From: Gemella haemolysans
Lineage (GTDB): Bacteria; Bacillota; Bacilli; Staphylococcales; Gemellaceae
DNA length: 54,255 bases
Direction of reading: 5' to 3'
NCBI RefSeq assembly: GCF_901873445.1
Contig: NZ_CABFLN010000004.1
Coordinates: 1 to 54,255 of the forward strand
The notes under the pieces were generated by a model. It saw only the letters and a list, made by a program, of their open reading frames with translations. It did no database searches and was not told the origin of the DNA. Positions within the stretch are counted from its first letter, which is position 1, and each line of letters opens with the position of its first letter. Shown piece by piece: positions 33,690 through 43,080 of the stretch. Position numbers and translations under genes: made by a program.

Positions 33690-35366
33690 CTAGTTTAAGT
33701 AGCTATCTTGAAGAGTTTCACCAAGTTTGATGTTGTCGCTGTAATCAACAGGAACATCAATAACAACTGGGCCTTCAATTTTGAAAGCTTCTTCTAAGCA
33801 TTCTGCAAATTCTTCTTTTGTAGTTGCACGCATTCCCACAGCTCCATAAGATTCTGCATGTTTTTTAATATCTACTTGACCAAGATGAACTGCAGAATCA
33901 CGACCGTATTTCATTTCCTGCTGGAAGGCAACCATATTATAAGATGAGTCGTTCCATACTACGTGAACAATAGGAGATTTTAATCTAACGGCAGTTTCAA
34001 GTTCCATTGCTGAGAATAAGAATCCTCCATCACCAGAAATTGATAAAGTTTTCTTATTAGGATAAAGTAATCCAGAAGCAATCGCCCATGGTAGAGCTAC
34101 TCCCAAAGTTTGCATACCGTTAGAGAATAGTAGGTGACGAGGTTCATAAGAGCGGAAGTGTCTAGCTAACCAAATTCCATGAGATCCAATATCACAAGTT
34201 ACTATAGTATCGTCAGATACTGCATTTTGAGTTTGTTGAATAATTTCTAGTGGGTGAAGACGTCCTTCTATTTTTGATTTAGGGGGTTCATCACGTTTTA
34301 CTATTTCTTCTTGAAGTTCTTTTAAGTATGATAGATTTTCTTCAGATATTCTTACTTTAGGATTTCCGTTATAAATACATTTTAATGTTTCAGAAATATC
34401 ACCGATAAGTTCAATGTCAGGTTGATAGTCACGGTCAATAACAGCAATTGTATCATCAATGTGAACTAGAGTAGCATTTTTATTTGTATTCCAATATACC
34501 GGATCATATTCAATTGGATCATATCCGATGGAGATTATTAAATCTGCTTTATGTAATAATCTATCTCCAGGTTGATTTCTAAATAATCCAACACGACCAT
34601 AGAAATGTTGAACTAAACCACGAGAAATTACTCCAGCAGCTTGGAACATTTCGACAACAGGAATACCTGTTTTAGCGACTAATAAACGAATAGCTTCTGT
34701 AGCTTCTTTAGTTGATGCATTCATTCCTAGTAAAAGAACTGGAAGCTCAGCATTTTCTATTTTTTCAACTAAGTCGCTAACGTGTTTTGGATCTGCTATC
34801 CCTAAAATTGGTTCTCTAAGTCGTTTGATAGCTTTCACAGAAGTTTTTTCATTTATAACGTCTGCAGGTAGCGATACGAATGTAGCTCCTTTTTTAGGTT
34901 CTTTAGCTTTTCTAAATGCATTAGTAATGGCTTCAGAAATACTATCTTGATGACCAACTTCAACAGCTGATTTAGTTACCGGACGAAGAAGGCTAACATT
35001 ATCCATACTTTGGTGTGTTTGTTTTAATAAATCAGAACGCTTAACTTGACCTCCGATTGCGACAACAGGGTCACCTTCAGAGTTTGCAGTAATAAGTCCA
35101 GTAGCAAGGTTGCTGACACCAGGTCCTGAAGTAACTAGAGCAACGCCAGGTTTTCCAGTTAAACGCCCAACAGCTTGAGCCATAAAAGCAGCATTTTGTT
35201 CATGACGTACAACTACAAGCTCAGGTCCACGATCGACAAGTGCATCGAATACAGCATCTATCTTTGCACCTGGTATAGCAAAAACGTGTTTAACTCCTTC
35301 GTTTATTAATGTATCTACAACTAATTCCGCCCCACGGCGAGAATGTTGTTCTAAATGTTCACTCAT
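33690..35366 (-). CDS. alsS: Acetolactate synthase, catabolic
   Basis: 558 aa; condenses two pyruvates to acetolactate with thiamine diphosphate. The catalytic Glu56 is in [13 protein letters not shown], the ThDP motif is [16 protein letters not shown], and the length and lack of an adjacent regulatory (IlvH-like) subunit fit the catabolic AlsS type rather than IlvB. Neighbouring budA confirms the acetoin pathway. RBS aggagg is 7 nt before the ATG. The promoter is TTGAAA (35433-35438) and TAGAAT (35410-35415) with a 17-nt spacer on this strand. Confidence 0.95.
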   Translation of the reverse strand: MSEHLEQHSRRGAELVVDTLINEGVKHVFAIPGAKIDAVFDALVDRGPELVVVRHEQNAAFMAQAVGRLTGKPGVALVTSGPGVSNLATGLITANSEGDPVVAIGGQVKRSDLLKQTHQSMDNVSLLRPVTKSAVEVGHQDSISEAITNAFRKAKEPKKGATFVSLPADVINEKTSVKAIKRLREPILGIADPKHVSDLVEKIENAELPVLLLGMNASTKEATEAIRLLVAKTGIPVVEMFQAAGVISRGLVQHFYGRVGLFRNQPGDRLLHKADLIISIGYDPIEYDPVYWNTNKNATLVHIDDTIAVIDRDYQPDIELIGDISETLKCIYNGNPKVRISEENLSYLKELQEEIVKRDEPPKSKIEGRLHPLEIIQQTQNAVSDDTIVTCDIGSHGIWLARHFRSYEPRHLLFSNGMQTLGVALPWAIASGLLYPNKKTLSISGDGGFLFSAMELETAVRLKSPIVHVVWNDSSYNMVAFQQEMKYGRDSAVHLGQVDIKKHAESYGAVGMRATTKEEFAECLEEAFKIEGPVVIDVPVDYSDNIKLGETLQDSYLN

Positions 35367-35409
35367 TATTATTCCTCCTAAATCATGAGACTAAAAAATA
35401 TATAATAAT

Positions 35410-35438
35410 ATTCTAACTCTATATTATAATTTTTTCAA
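35410..35438 (-). promoter_or_regulatory. alsS promoter
   Basis: Read on the minus strand: TTGAAA (35438-35433), a 17-nt spacer and TAGAAT (35415-35410), about 44 nt before the start codon. Confidence 0.55.
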
Positions 35439-35539
35439 GAATAGAATACTAATATGATTGCTATTGAAATTCAATTTTATATGTATTCTATGTAAATATT
35501 GCAAAGAATGGGGCTGACCCAAAAGTCATAAAATTTAAC

Positions 35540-35683
35540 AAAGTGTATATGAGAACTCATAGACGCAGTGGTTTATTGATATCTAAATACGCTTTATAAA
35601 AGCTTTTTAGATATCTAATAAACTTTGCGGGGGTGACTCTACAAAATCGATTTCTTTGAAATCACGATTTTTGAGTCACTCCC
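35540..35683. repeat. Intergenic repeat, copy A
   Basis: About 144 bp, closely similar to 50110-50254 in the same orientation, with a 38-bp identical core in the 3' half. It contains one large imperfect hairpin (35571-35587 with 35606-35623) and ends in the gggggtgactct ... gagtcactccc hairpin, which also terminates the GNAT gene. A further 37-bp block (gctgac... to aacaaagtgtat) precedes it at 35512-35548. Confidence 0.75.
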
Positions 35684-35686
35684 ATA

Positions 35687-36238
35687 TTACCTATTATGAG
35701 GTGGTAAAAAATTGTTGTTAAAATATTCTTCTCGCAATATTCCGTATTTTACAGAATCATAGTAAACACCGTTGAAATATCTAACCTGTCTAATTCTAGC
35801 TTCACATATAAGACCAAGTTTTTCAGCTAATCTCATCATTCGAGGATTACCACTCCAAGTAGTAAGTCCAATGTGTTGGATATCAGGGAATTTATTAAAA
35901 CAGATTTTAATCCACTCATTTAATGATGTATAGCCTATTCCTTTTGACCATGTGTGCTGCTCATAAATTACTATTCCAATCTCTAGCCACCGAGTAGCAA
36001 AACATTCCCAATAGTAAGTAACAATTCCTATAGGTTTATTGTTTAAAAATATTCCTAGTACACGGTCACTTAAATAATATTCATGATGATTTTTAAGTAG
36101 GAAGGTATCTAAATCAATTAACTTAAAATCATTAAAGTAGGGGGCGTTGTACTTACTCCATTCTGGAGTTTCTGATGAGTATATTACATTGTATAAATCA
36201 GTTAAATGTTTTTCTTCTATCTTTTTCAGTATAATCAT
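35687..36238 (-). CDS. GNAT-family N-acetyltransferase (RimJ/RimL type)
   Basis: 183 aa. It shows the GNAT core: IGIVTYYWECFATRWLEIGI (β-strands 2-4), the acetyl-CoA loop region TWSKGIGYTSL and the late block NPRMMRLAEKLGL, followed by EARIRQVRYFNGVYYDSVKYG, the pattern of RimJ/RimL-like proteins that acetylate protein N-termini or small molecules. The substrate is unknown. RBS aaaggag is well placed. It stands as a single gene between a repeat-type terminator and the divergent psiE promoter. Confidence 0.85.
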   Translation of the reverse strand: MIILKKIEEKHLTDLYNVIYSSETPEWSKYNAPYFNDFKLIDLDTFLLKNHHEYYLSDRVLGIFLNNKPIGIVTYYWECFATRWLEIGIVIYEQHTWSKGIGYTSLNEWIKICFNKFPDIQHIGLTTWSGNPRMMRLAEKLGLICEARIRQVRYFNGVYYDSVKYGILREEYFNNNFLPPHNR

Positions 36239-36333
36239 AAAAATCTCCTTTTTTATATTATAACATAAGAGATATCGAAAAAAATATATATGGATTAGTT
36301 TAAGCAGTCTTATTCCTATATTAAAGGGGATTA

Positions 36334-36342
36334 TGATATAAT
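36334..36342 (+). promoter_or_regulatory. psiE promoter, extended -10
   Basis: TGATATAAT (36334-36342), with no clear -35; start codon about 32 nt downstream. Confidence 0.5.
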
Positions 36343-36373
36343 ATATTTTATAGAAAAATTAAAGAGGTGAATG

Positions 36374-36775
36374 ATGGAAAAATTTAGTAAGATAATATCT
36401 GATATTTTTCTTTGGATTATGAATATCGGATTATTGATTATAGGGATATTATTGTCATTTGGTTTGATAATGGAAGCTAAAGAAATATTCCACGAAGGAT
36501 CAAAATTCCTTGTCGAACAGGGAAATTATCAACACTTTGTAGAAGGAATATTAGTATTTTTCTTATATTTTGAGTTTGTTGCTTTAATAGTTAAATACTT
36601 TAAAAATAATTATCATTTCCCACTTAGGTATTTTATCTATATTGGAATCACAGCAATTATAAGATTGATTATTGTTCAACATGATGATCCTAAAAGTGTT
36701 TTAATCTGGGCAGCTGCGATTTTACTATTAGTAATTAGTTTAGCTATTGCTGAAAAATTTATAAAAAAAGATTAA
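36374..36775 (+). CDS. psiE: PsiE-family membrane protein
   Basis: 133 aa from the second of two adjacent ATGs (36374), which has the better distance to agaggtg. Four transmembrane helices. The segments FFLYFEFVALIVKYF, FPLRYFIYIGITAIIRLIIV and AAILLLVISLAIAEKFI correspond closely to phosphate-starvation-inducible PsiE of E. coli. The molecular role is unknown. It has its own promoter and a strong bidirectional terminator after it; no Pho-type box was recognised. Confidence 0.85.
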   Translation: MEKFSKIISDIFLWIMNIGLLIIGILLSFGLIMEAKEIFHEGSKFLVEQGNYQHFVEGILVFFLYFEFVALIVKYFKNNYHFPLRYFIYIGITAIIRLIIVQHDDPKSVLIWAAAILLLVISLAIAEKFIKKD

Positions 36776-36777
36776 AA

Positions 36778-36812
36778 AAGACTTCGAGAAAATTTGTTCG
36801 AAGTCTTAGTTT
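36778..36812. terminator. Bidirectional terminator between psiE and the nuclease gene
   Basis: aagacttcga (36778-36787) pairs with tcgaagtctt (36798-36807); A-runs and T-runs flank both sides. Confidence 0.85.
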
Positions 36813-36815
36813 TAT

Positions 36816-37559
36816 TTATTTTACTGTGTATTTTCCTGTTTTGTAGTCGATAGTTACACCTTTTTGGAAGTTTGGTAAAAATACATTATATTTAACACTT
36901 TTACCGTTATCTTCAACAGACATTGCTTCCATAATTACTCCCTGTGCTACAAGGTCATCACCCTTGAATACTGGAGTTACACGGTAACGAACATGTTTTT
37001 TAGTCTTTTTAACGTAGTCAGCAACTTCATTTTCAAAAGGAATCATATTAAGGTTCATAAATCTTGTTCCTGTCATAAGGTTCTTATCATTATCATTTTC
37101 ACCGGCAAGTTGGAAGGCAATAAGGTGTGATCTATCATAAACATGGGTACCACGATTACTTTGCCAACCACTTGGACGAACGTGTGCGATTTCTTCACGT
37201 TTATCAGTAGGCATCAAATCAGTGCCGATAATCCCATTAGCTTGTCCAACACGACCAAGTTTATCTAACGGACTGTAATTTTCAAAAGAACTAGTAGATA
37301 AATCTTCTTTAGCAAAATATGGATTATTGTTGTTTAATATCCTATATTTATTATTATCTGTAGCTTCACTTTCTTTTGGTGCAGTTAAAGAGTTTATTAC
37401 ATCATCAGGAATTTTTGAGACACTTGTAAAAGTTGTAGTATTTGTATTTTTATTTGATGATTTATTAGTATAGTAAGTAATAGTGAACGCAGTTAGAACA
37501 ACTATAGCTATAGAGATGATTGAAAATAACGAAAATTGTTGTTTTTTTCTTTTTGCCAT
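36816..37559 (-). CDS. endA: DNA/RNA non-specific endonuclease, membrane-anchored
   Basis: 247 aa. A basic start and one transmembrane helix (about 10-30) act as signal-anchor, then a Ser/Thr/Asn linker and a ββα-metal nuclease domain. The motif DRSH (142-145) stands for DRGH, with His145 as general base, and NLMTGTRFMNLNMIPFEN (160-177) supplies the Mg-binding Asn. This is the arrangement of EndA/Spd-type surface nucleases in streptococci, which degrade environmental DNA and serve DNA uptake or escape from neutrophil traps. Gly-to-Ser in DRGH is a mild variation. RBS aaggagg. Confidence 0.85.
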   Translation of the reverse strand: MAKRKKQQFSLFSIISIAIVVLTAFTITYYTNKSSNKNTNTTTFTSVSKIPDDVINSLTAPKESEATDNNKYRILNNNNPYFAKEDLSTSSFENYSPLDKLGRVGQANGIIGTDLMPTDKREEIAHVRPSGWQSNRGTHVYDRSHLIAFQLAGENDNDKNLMTGTRFMNLNMIPFENEVADYVKKTKKHVRYRVTPVFKGDDLVAQGVIMEAMSVEDNGKSVKYNVFLPNFQKGVTIDYKTGKYTVK

Positions 37560-37631
37560 AAGACCTCCTTATTTTTATAGTAAGTTAAATAACTAAGAGG
37601 AAGAGTTAAGCTCTTCCCCAAAAAATTAATT

Positions 37632-38648
37632 TTATTTTTTGAAATAATTAATGCCCATTGCATCTTTTACTTCATCTAAAGTAGCAGCTGCAACTCTTTC
37701 AGCTTTTTCACTTCCAGCTTTAAGCATTCTATAAACTTCTGCTTTATCTTTTGCAAACTCTTCACGACGTTCTCTGATAGGACGTAGGTAATCTTGCATT
37801 ACATCATTTAAACGACGTTTCAGTTTCATATCACCAAGACCTCCACGAGAGTAGTGTTCTTTCAGCTCCGCAACTTCATCTGTACGAGAATCGAAAATAT
37901 CAAGGTACGTGAATACTACATTTCCTTCTACTTGACCAGGGTCTTCAATTTTAATGTGATTTGGATCAGTATACATTTTCATGATTTTAGCTTTAATGTT
38001 TTCTTCACTATCACCTAAGTAAATACCGTTATTTAAACTCTTACTCATCTTACCTTGTCCATCAATACCAACAAGACGAGCATGATTTTTTGGTGGTAGT
38101 ACAATCTCTGGTAATACTAGAACTTCTTTATTATATGTTCTATTGAAGTCGCGAACGATTTCACGAGTTTGTTCAAGCATTGGTTTTTGATCTTCTCCTA
38201 CAGGAACGTGTGTTGCTTTGAAAGCAGTAATATCAGCAGCTTGGCTTACAGGATATGTGAAGAATCCTGCAGGAATACTTTCACCGAATTTTTTGTCATT
38301 AATTTCTTGTTTAACAGTAGGGTTACGGTGTAATCTAGAAACTGATACTAAATTCATGTAGTACATGTATAATTCAGCAAGTTGTGGGATTTGTGATTGA
38401 ATAAAAATAGTAGTCTTGCTAGGATCAATTCCAACAGCAAGATAATCAAGTGCAACTTCTGTAATGTTTTCAATGACTTTTCCAGGATTATCAGCATTAT
38501 CAGTCAGTGCCTGTTGATCGGCAATCATAATAAATATTTCAGTATCATCTTCATTTTGTAAAGCAATACGATTTTTTAAAGAACCAACATAGTGTCCTAA
38601 GTGCAGTTTACCAGTTGGTCTATCTCCAGTTAAAATAATTTTTGTCAT
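37632..38648 (-). CDS. trpS: Tryptophanyl-tRNA synthetase
   Basis: 338 aa class I synthetase. The HIGH-type motif is LHLGH (15-19) and KMSKS is intact (200-204). [11 protein letters not shown] and [12 protein letters not shown] are typical. No T-box leader lies upstream; only about 180 bp separate it from the divergent lplA. Its extended -10 on this strand is TGGTATAAT (38691-38699). The SD aaaggag can pair with ccttt just before the ATG (small hairpin aaagg-agttac-ccttt), which might limit initiation. A ggaagag/ctcttcc hairpin (about 37599-37617) follows the stop. Confidence 0.96.
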   Translation of the reverse strand: MTKIILTGDRPTGKLHLGHYVGSLKNRIALQNEDDTEIFIMIADQQALTDNADNPGKVIENITEVALDYLAVGIDPSKTTIFIQSQIPQLAELYMYYMNLVSVSRLHRNPTVKQEINDKKFGESIPAGFFTYPVSQAADITAFKATHVPVGEDQKPMLEQTREIVRDFNRTYNKEVLVLPEIVLPPKNHARLVGIDGQGKMSKSLNNGIYLGDSEENIKAKIMKMYTDPNHIKIEDPGQVEGNVVFTYLDIFDSRTDEVAELKEHYSRGGLGDMKLKRRLNDVMQDYLRPIRERREEFAKDKAEVYRMLKAGSEKAERVAAATLDEVKDAMGINYFKK

Positions 38649-38690
38649 AAAAGGGTAACTCCTTTATAATAATTTTAATAATTCTTTATA

Positions 38691-38699
38691 ATTATACCA
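38691..38699 (-). promoter_or_regulatory. trpS promoter, extended -10
   Basis: Minus-strand TGGTATAAT (38699-38691). Confidence 0.5.
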
Positions 38700-38778
38700 T
38701 AATATATGAAAAGTTTGTTTGAATTAGTATAAAAAATATCATTTCGGATAAAAATTTAGTGTTTTACTTAGCAAAAAG

Positions 38779-38787
38779 TGTTATAAT
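38779..38787 (+). promoter_or_regulatory. lplA promoter, extended -10
   Basis: TGTTATAAT (38779-38787), about 38 nt before the lplA start; -35 not clear. Confidence 0.5.
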
Positions 38788-38825
38788 AAGAGATAAAGAA
38801 ATAGTTAATTATTAAGGAGATTAAT

Positions 38826-39815
38826 ATGATATACATAGAATCAAAAAGTAATGATCCACGCTACAATACAGCATTAGAGCTATATGCTTTTAATGAACTT
38901 GCAGAAAAAGATGATGTGTTTATGCTATGGATAAACTCACCATGTATCGTTGTTGGTAAAAACCAAAACACAACAGAAGAAGTAAACCAAAAATTCTGTG
39001 ACGATAATGATATTAAAATCGTTCGCCGTGTTAGTGGTGGTGGTGCCGTTTATCACGATTTAAATAACTTAAACTATACAATTATTTCAAACGGAAGAAG
39101 CGGTGAAGAATTCGACTTCAAATCTTTCTCACAACCAGTACTGGATGCATTAGATTCATTAGGAGTTAAAGCGGAATTCACAGGCCGTAATGACCTTGAA
39201 ATCGATGGTCAAAAATTCTGTGGTAACGCACAATATGTACGCAATGGGCGTATTATGCACCACGGATGCTTAATGTTTGATGTTGATACATCAGTTTTAG
39301 CGGATGCTTTAAAAGTATCTAAAGATAAAATTGAATCAAAAGGTATCAAATCAGTACGTTCACGTGTAACAAATATTAAAGATCACCTTCCAAACCAGGA
39401 CATGACAGTTCAAGATTTCGTAGCTGCACTGAAAAAATATATGAGTGAAAAATACGAAATGACTGATTTTGTTGCAACTGAAGAAGATGAAGCTGCAATC
39501 TTAGCAATCCAAGAAGAAAAAAATAACTCATGGGATTGGGTATATGGTAAAAATCCTGACTTCAATATTAAACGTAATAGAAGACTTAAAACAGGTAAAA
39601 TTGAAGCTAATATCATGGTAGAACAAGGTACAATAACTAGCATCAAGTTCTTTGGTGACTTCTTCGGAGTAATGGATGTAGAAGATATTGCTAAAAAATT
39701 AGTAGGTGTAAAATACCAAAAAGAAGATGTTCAAAAAGTATTAGAACAAATTGACATTAATTCATACTTCTTAGGAGCAACATTAGAAGAAGTAGTAGAT
39801 ATCTTAGTAGATTAA
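38826..39815 (+). CDS. lplA: Lipoate-protein ligase
   Basis: 329 aa; activates lipoate with ATP and attaches it to lysines of lipoyl domains, here most obviously Lys43 of PdhC and PdhD. The motif RRVSGGGAVYHD (67-78) and KFCGNAQYVRNGRIMHHG are the catalytic signatures of LplA, and the C-terminal LplA_C domain (about 245-329) is present, so it should do both activation and transfer. RBS aaggag precedes the ATG. It forms a pair with the YbjQ-like gene 24 nt downstream. Confidence 0.95.
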   Translation: MIYIESKSNDPRYNTALELYAFNELAEKDDVFMLWINSPCIVVGKNQNTTEEVNQKFCDDNDIKIVRRVSGGGAVYHDLNNLNYTIISNGRSGEEFDFKSFSQPVLDALDSLGVKAEFTGRNDLEIDGQKFCGNAQYVRNGRIMHHGCLMFDVDTSVLADALKVSKDKIESKGIKSVRSRVTNIKDHLPNQDMTVQDFVAALKKYMSEKYEMTDFVATEEDEAAILAIQEEKNNSWDWVYGKNPDFNIKRNRRLKTGKIEANIMVEQGTITSIKFFGDFFGVMDVEDIAKKLVGVKYQKEDVQKVLEQIDINSYFLGATLEEVVDILVD

Positions 39816-39839
39816 TAAATAATTTTGGAGGGATGTATT

Positions 39840-40163
39840 ATGATAATCACAACAACTAATACTGTTCCAGGAATGGAAATAGTAGAATATAAAGGATTTG
39901 CTACAGGTGAAGTAGTAGCTGGGATTAATTTCATTAAAGATATAGGAGCAGGGCTTCGAAATTTCTTTGGGGGAAGAAGCCAAGGTTATGAAGATGAAAT
40001 TATTCAAGCAAGAGCGGAAGCTTTAAAAGAATTAGAAGCTCGTGCAGAAGCGATGGGTGCTAATGCGGTTATTGGAGTTAGAATTGATTTCGATGGACTT
40101 GGAAGTAACGGTAATAATATGCTTTTAGTAACAGCTACAGGAACAGCTGTAGTAGTAAGATAA
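39840..40163 (+). CDS. YbjQ/UPF0145-family protein
   Basis: 107 aa from ATG 39840 (ggaggg just upstream; an earlier in-frame TTG overlaps the RBS). It opens [19 protein letters not shown] and has [20 protein letters not shown] and VIGVRIDFD, the conserved blocks of this small, probably pentameric family, sometimes called heavy-metal-binding domain. No Cys or metal-binding motif is visible in this copy, and the function is unknown. It is probably co-transcribed with lplA. Confidence 0.9.
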   Translation: MIITTTNTVPGMEIVEYKGFATGEVVAGINFIKDIGAGLRNFFGGRSQGYEDEIIQARAEALKELEARAEAMGANAVIGVRIDFDGLGSNGNNMLLVTATGTAVVVR

Positions 40164-40261
40164 AATATATAAATATTAAAAATAAAATTAATAGCAATAT
40201 TTTATAAGATATTGTATAATGTTAAACAGTAATTAAAATCTAAATAGTGAGGAAAAATGTA

Positions 40262-41059
40262 GTGAAAAAAATATTTAATTTCAAAAAGATTTTCTCTGTT
40301 TTACTTTTAACAATCGCTCTAGTGGCATCAGCTGTATTTGTAGCTGGATGTAGTAGTGATAAAAGTTCGAGTTCTAGTTCATCGGAATCAACTTATAAAG
40401 TAAGCCAAGAAGAGAAAGATTATTTATCAAAACGTTTTTCAGATTTAACTAGGACGAATAATGAGACTGTAGGATATATTTATGTACCAGGTACAGATTT
40501 AGATGAACCTGTAGTACAAACTAATGACAATGAAACATACTTAGATAAAACTTTTGAAGGTGGATATGTTCCTTACCTTGGTACTGTATTTATGGATATG
40601 GACAATAAGAAAGACTTTCATGATAGATTAACTTGGTTATTCGGACATGCTCGTGGAAGTAAAGTAGGAGATCACCGTATGTTTAATGATGTTAACTATT
40701 ATGACAAACAAGAATATATGGACAATCATAAATATGTAGTAATTGAAACTCCAGAGAGAAAATATTACTATGAAGTAGCATTCCTAACAATCGTACCAGA
40801 AACAACTTCATTCTATCGTTTAGATTTTGAAAGTGATGAAGATTTCTTGAGCCAATTAACTAATGTTAAAAAAGACGCAACAACTAAGAATGATAGTGTT
40901 CAACTTAAAGCAACAGACAAATATTTAGTATTATCTACTTGCCGTGAAGAAGATGAGACAATCAGATCTAATCTATACCTACGTCAAATCCCAGACAGTG
41001 AAATGAACGATTTCTTAGCTAAACATAAAGATGAATTAAAATATGTAGCTAAAAGATAA
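40262..41059 (+). CDS. srtB: Class B sortase with lipoprotein signal peptide
   Basis: 265 aa from GTG 40262: the gagg RBS (40249-40252) excludes the GTG at 40247. The signal segment IFSVLLLTIALVASAVFVAGC ends in a lipobox V27-A-G-C30 and is followed by a Ser-rich linker, the usual layout of lipoproteins. The sortase domain has H129 in LFGHARGS, catalytic C227 in LVLSTC and R235 in the class B position. Sortases covalently attach surface proteins to the wall; class B types often serve NPQTN-like or pilin substrates. No substrate gene adjoins. The -10 tataat is at 40215-40220. Confidence 0.85.
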   Translation: MKKIFNFKKIFSVLLLTIALVASAVFVAGCSSDKSSSSSSSESTYKVSQEEKDYLSKRFSDLTRTNNETVGYIYVPGTDLDEPVVQTNDNETYLDKTFEGGYVPYLGTVFMDMDNKKDFHDRLTWLFGHARGSKVGDHRMFNDVNYYDKQEYMDNHKYVVIETPERKYYYEVAFLTIVPETTSFYRLDFESDEDFLSQLTNVKKDATTKNDSVQLKATDKYLVLSTCREEDETIRSNLYLRQIPDSEMNDFLAKHKDELKYVAKR

Positions 41060-41068
41060 TAAATAATA

Positions 41069-41108
41069 AAAAGCAATCCAGTGATTTTAATCACTAGATT
41101 GCTTTTTT
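41069..41108. terminator. Bidirectional terminator between srtB and the MATE gene
   Basis: aagcaatccagtga (41071-41084) pairs with tcactagattgctt (41091-41104), flanked by A- and T-runs. Confidence 0.85.
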
Positions 41109-42491
41109 CTATGTAGTAACATTATGTTTAGGCATCATTTTAAATTCTCTAATCAAAAAGAATAGTGAAACTGAAATTGCACAAAGGTCTGTTACTGGAG
41201 TGGCATAGATTATTCCATCAATTCCAAAGAAATGAGAAAGAACAAATAACATTGGTATTAGCACTATAAGTTGTTTAGTTAGAGCTATAGCAACACCAAT
41301 TTTTGGTTTTCCTATTGCAGAGAAGAATGTTGAACTTGAAATGTGTACACCATTTATAAATGTAAATAGCAAGAAGAATCTCATATATTTAACTGCAAAT
41401 TCAAAGTAAAGTGCATCACCATTTCCAAATAGACTAACAATTTGTTTAGGGAAAATCTCAAAGATTAAGAAGAATGTTATCGAAATAATCATCGCGTATT
41501 TCATAGTATATCTCATTGTAGTACGAACACGTTCATATTTTTGTGCACCGTAATTGTACCCAAAAATAGGTTGAGCCCCTTGAATTAGCCCGATAATTAT
41601 TGCAATAAATATGATATTAATTTTTGCTACAATACCAGCAACTGCAATGGGAATATCGTTGCCGTATACAGAATTAGTACCGTGAATATTTAATAGGTTG
41701 TTTGTTACGATTTGTGCAATCATATTAGATCCTTGGAAAACAAACGAAGGCATACCAAATCCAGCTGCAACTTTTAATAAAGGTAGCTTAGGTATGAAAT
41801 CTTGTTTATTAAATTTAACACTTTTAAATCTCGGGAAATAAAATACAAGAATCATCGCGGATAAGAATTGACTTATTACTGTAGCCCAAGCTGAACCAGC
41901 AATTCCCCAACCGAATCCAAAAATAAAGATTGGATTAAGAATAGTGTTAAGAACAGCACCAAAAATAATAGCCAACATCGAATATTTTGGACTATTATCT
42001 GAACGAACAATTGGATTAGTACTAATAGAAATTAGTAAGAATGGAATACCTAAAGAAGTAATTCCAGCGAATGTCATCGCATATTCTAAAATTTCATCAG
42101 TAGATCCAAATGCATACATAAGTGGCTTTAAGAAAATATGTACTAAAATTGTAATAATAATACCTATAATAAATAATGACGATACTGCAGTACCAACTAC
42201 AGATTTCGCTTTTTCAGGATTACCACGACCTAGTTCCAGATTAAAGTTAGAAGCGGCACCGATTCCTATCATTAAACCTATAGCTAAGCAAATAGTTGTA
42301 AGAGGAAAGGCGACATTTGTTGCTGCATTACCTAAGTAACCAACACCTTGCCCAATAAAAATTTGGTCGATTACACTATACATTGCATTAATAATATTAG
42401 CTGTAATAGCGGGCCATGCAAATGATATAAGTAGTCTTTTTATAGGTTTTGTACCTAGTGGATTTTCTATATAATTTTGTGTTTTTTCCAT
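41109..42491 (-). CDS. MATE-family efflux transporter
   Basis: 460 aa, twelve transmembrane helices in two homologous halves. Family blocks include the opening PIKRLLISFAWPAITANIINA, DQIFIGQGVGYLG and GAQPIFGYNYGAQKYERV. MATE proteins export cationic drugs or metabolites using Na+ or H+. It is 12 nt downstream of a MarR-type regulator and presumably co-transcribed, so the regulator's ligand is probably a substrate. RBS aaggagg. The substrate is not predictable. Confidence 0.93.
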   Translation of the reverse strand: MEKTQNYIENPLGTKPIKRLLISFAWPAITANIINAMYSVIDQIFIGQGVGYLGNAATNVAFPLTTICLAIGLMIGIGAASNFNLELGRGNPEKAKSVVGTAVSSLFIIGIIITILVHIFLKPLMYAFGSTDEILEYAMTFAGITSLGIPFLLISISTNPIVRSDNSPKYSMLAIIFGAVLNTILNPIFIFGFGWGIAGSAWATVISQFLSAMILVFYFPRFKSVKFNKQDFIPKLPLLKVAAGFGMPSFVFQGSNMIAQIVTNNLLNIHGTNSVYGNDIPIAVAGIVAKINIIFIAIIIGLIQGAQPIFGYNYGAQKYERVRTTMRYTMKYAMIISITFFLIFEIFPKQIVSLFGNGDALYFEFAVKYMRFFLLFTFINGVHISSSTFFSAIGKPKIGVAIALTKQLIVLIPMLFVLSHFFGIDGIIYATPVTDLCAISVSLFFLIREFKMMPKHNVTT

Positions 42492-42503
42492 ATAAGTTCC
42501 TCC

Positions 42504-42908
42504 TTAAGTTATTTTATTCAATAGTATGAAGAAAGTAGAAATTTCTTCTTCAGTCAAGTTTTTAAGAACTTCTTTTTCAGCTGTGTTTAGTAGATTAGAG
42601 TAAGTTGATAAAACCTCTTTACCTATTTCAGTTAAATGTAGTGTAAAAGAACGTCTATCTTTCACCCCGCGCTTTCTAATAACATAATTTTGTTTTTCTA
42701 GTGCATCAATATTACGTCCAACAATATTTCTATCTTTTCTATGTATCTCAGCAAGTTGCGCTTGAGTAACACCTTCATTTTCCGAAACGTAAATAAGAGT
42801 AATGAAATGTCCGTGTGTAATACCAATCTCAGATAAAGGTTGTTTGGTATAACTTCTCATATTCTCTAATAGCGTAATAAGCTTATAACCCAATGCATCT
42901 TTTAACAT
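42504..42908 (-). CDS. MarR-family transcriptional regulator
   Basis: 134 aa winged-helix protein. The recognition region is VTQAQLAEIHRKDRNIVGRNIDAL, followed by the wing KRGVKDRRSFTLHLTEIGKEV with the conserved DxR. Dimerisation helices lie at both ends. It heads the MATE operon and probably represses it through the palindrome tagtatacta (42951-42960), located in the spacer of its own promoter. Confidence 0.92.
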   Translation of the reverse strand: MLKDALGYKLITLLENMRSYTKQPLSEIGITHGHFITLIYVSENEGVTQAQLAEIHRKDRNIVGRNIDALEKQNYVIRKRGVKDRRSFTLHLTEIGKEVLSTYSNLLNTAEKEVLKNLTEEEISTFFILLNKIT

Positions 42909-42940
42909 AAATTCACCACCTAAAATAATATAGCTTATAT

Positions 42941-42969
42941 ATTATATACTTAGTATACTATTTTGTCAA
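42941..42969 (-). promoter_or_regulatory. marR–MATE promoter with operator palindrome
   Basis: On the minus strand: consensus TTGACA (42969-42964), a 17-nt spacer and consensus TATAAT (42946-42941). The perfect palindrome tagtatacta (42951-42960) fills the spacer, an ideal repressor site. Confidence 0.75.
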
Positions 42970-42976
42970 TATAAAA

Positions 42977-43027
42977 AAGAAAACACTGAAAATAATATGT
43001 TTCATACTCTCTTTTCAGTGTTTTCTT
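42977..43027 (-). terminator. Terminator of pcp
   Basis: aagaaaacactgaa (42977-42990) pairs with ttcagtgttttctt (43014-43027); on the minus strand it is followed by a T-run. Confidence 0.75.
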
Positions 43028-43080
43028 GTTATTATTGAAAATTAAATTCTGTTTGAGCTACTATAAATACATAGAGATAA

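Noticed and set aside
35512..35683. Insertion sequence or CRISPR at the repeats
   Set aside because: No transposase, no regular spacer-repeat pattern and only two long copies; treated as an intergenic repeat family.
41944..42339. 131-codon plus-strand ORF opposite the MATE gene
   Set aside because: Shadow of a conserved membrane protein; no RBS or promoter.
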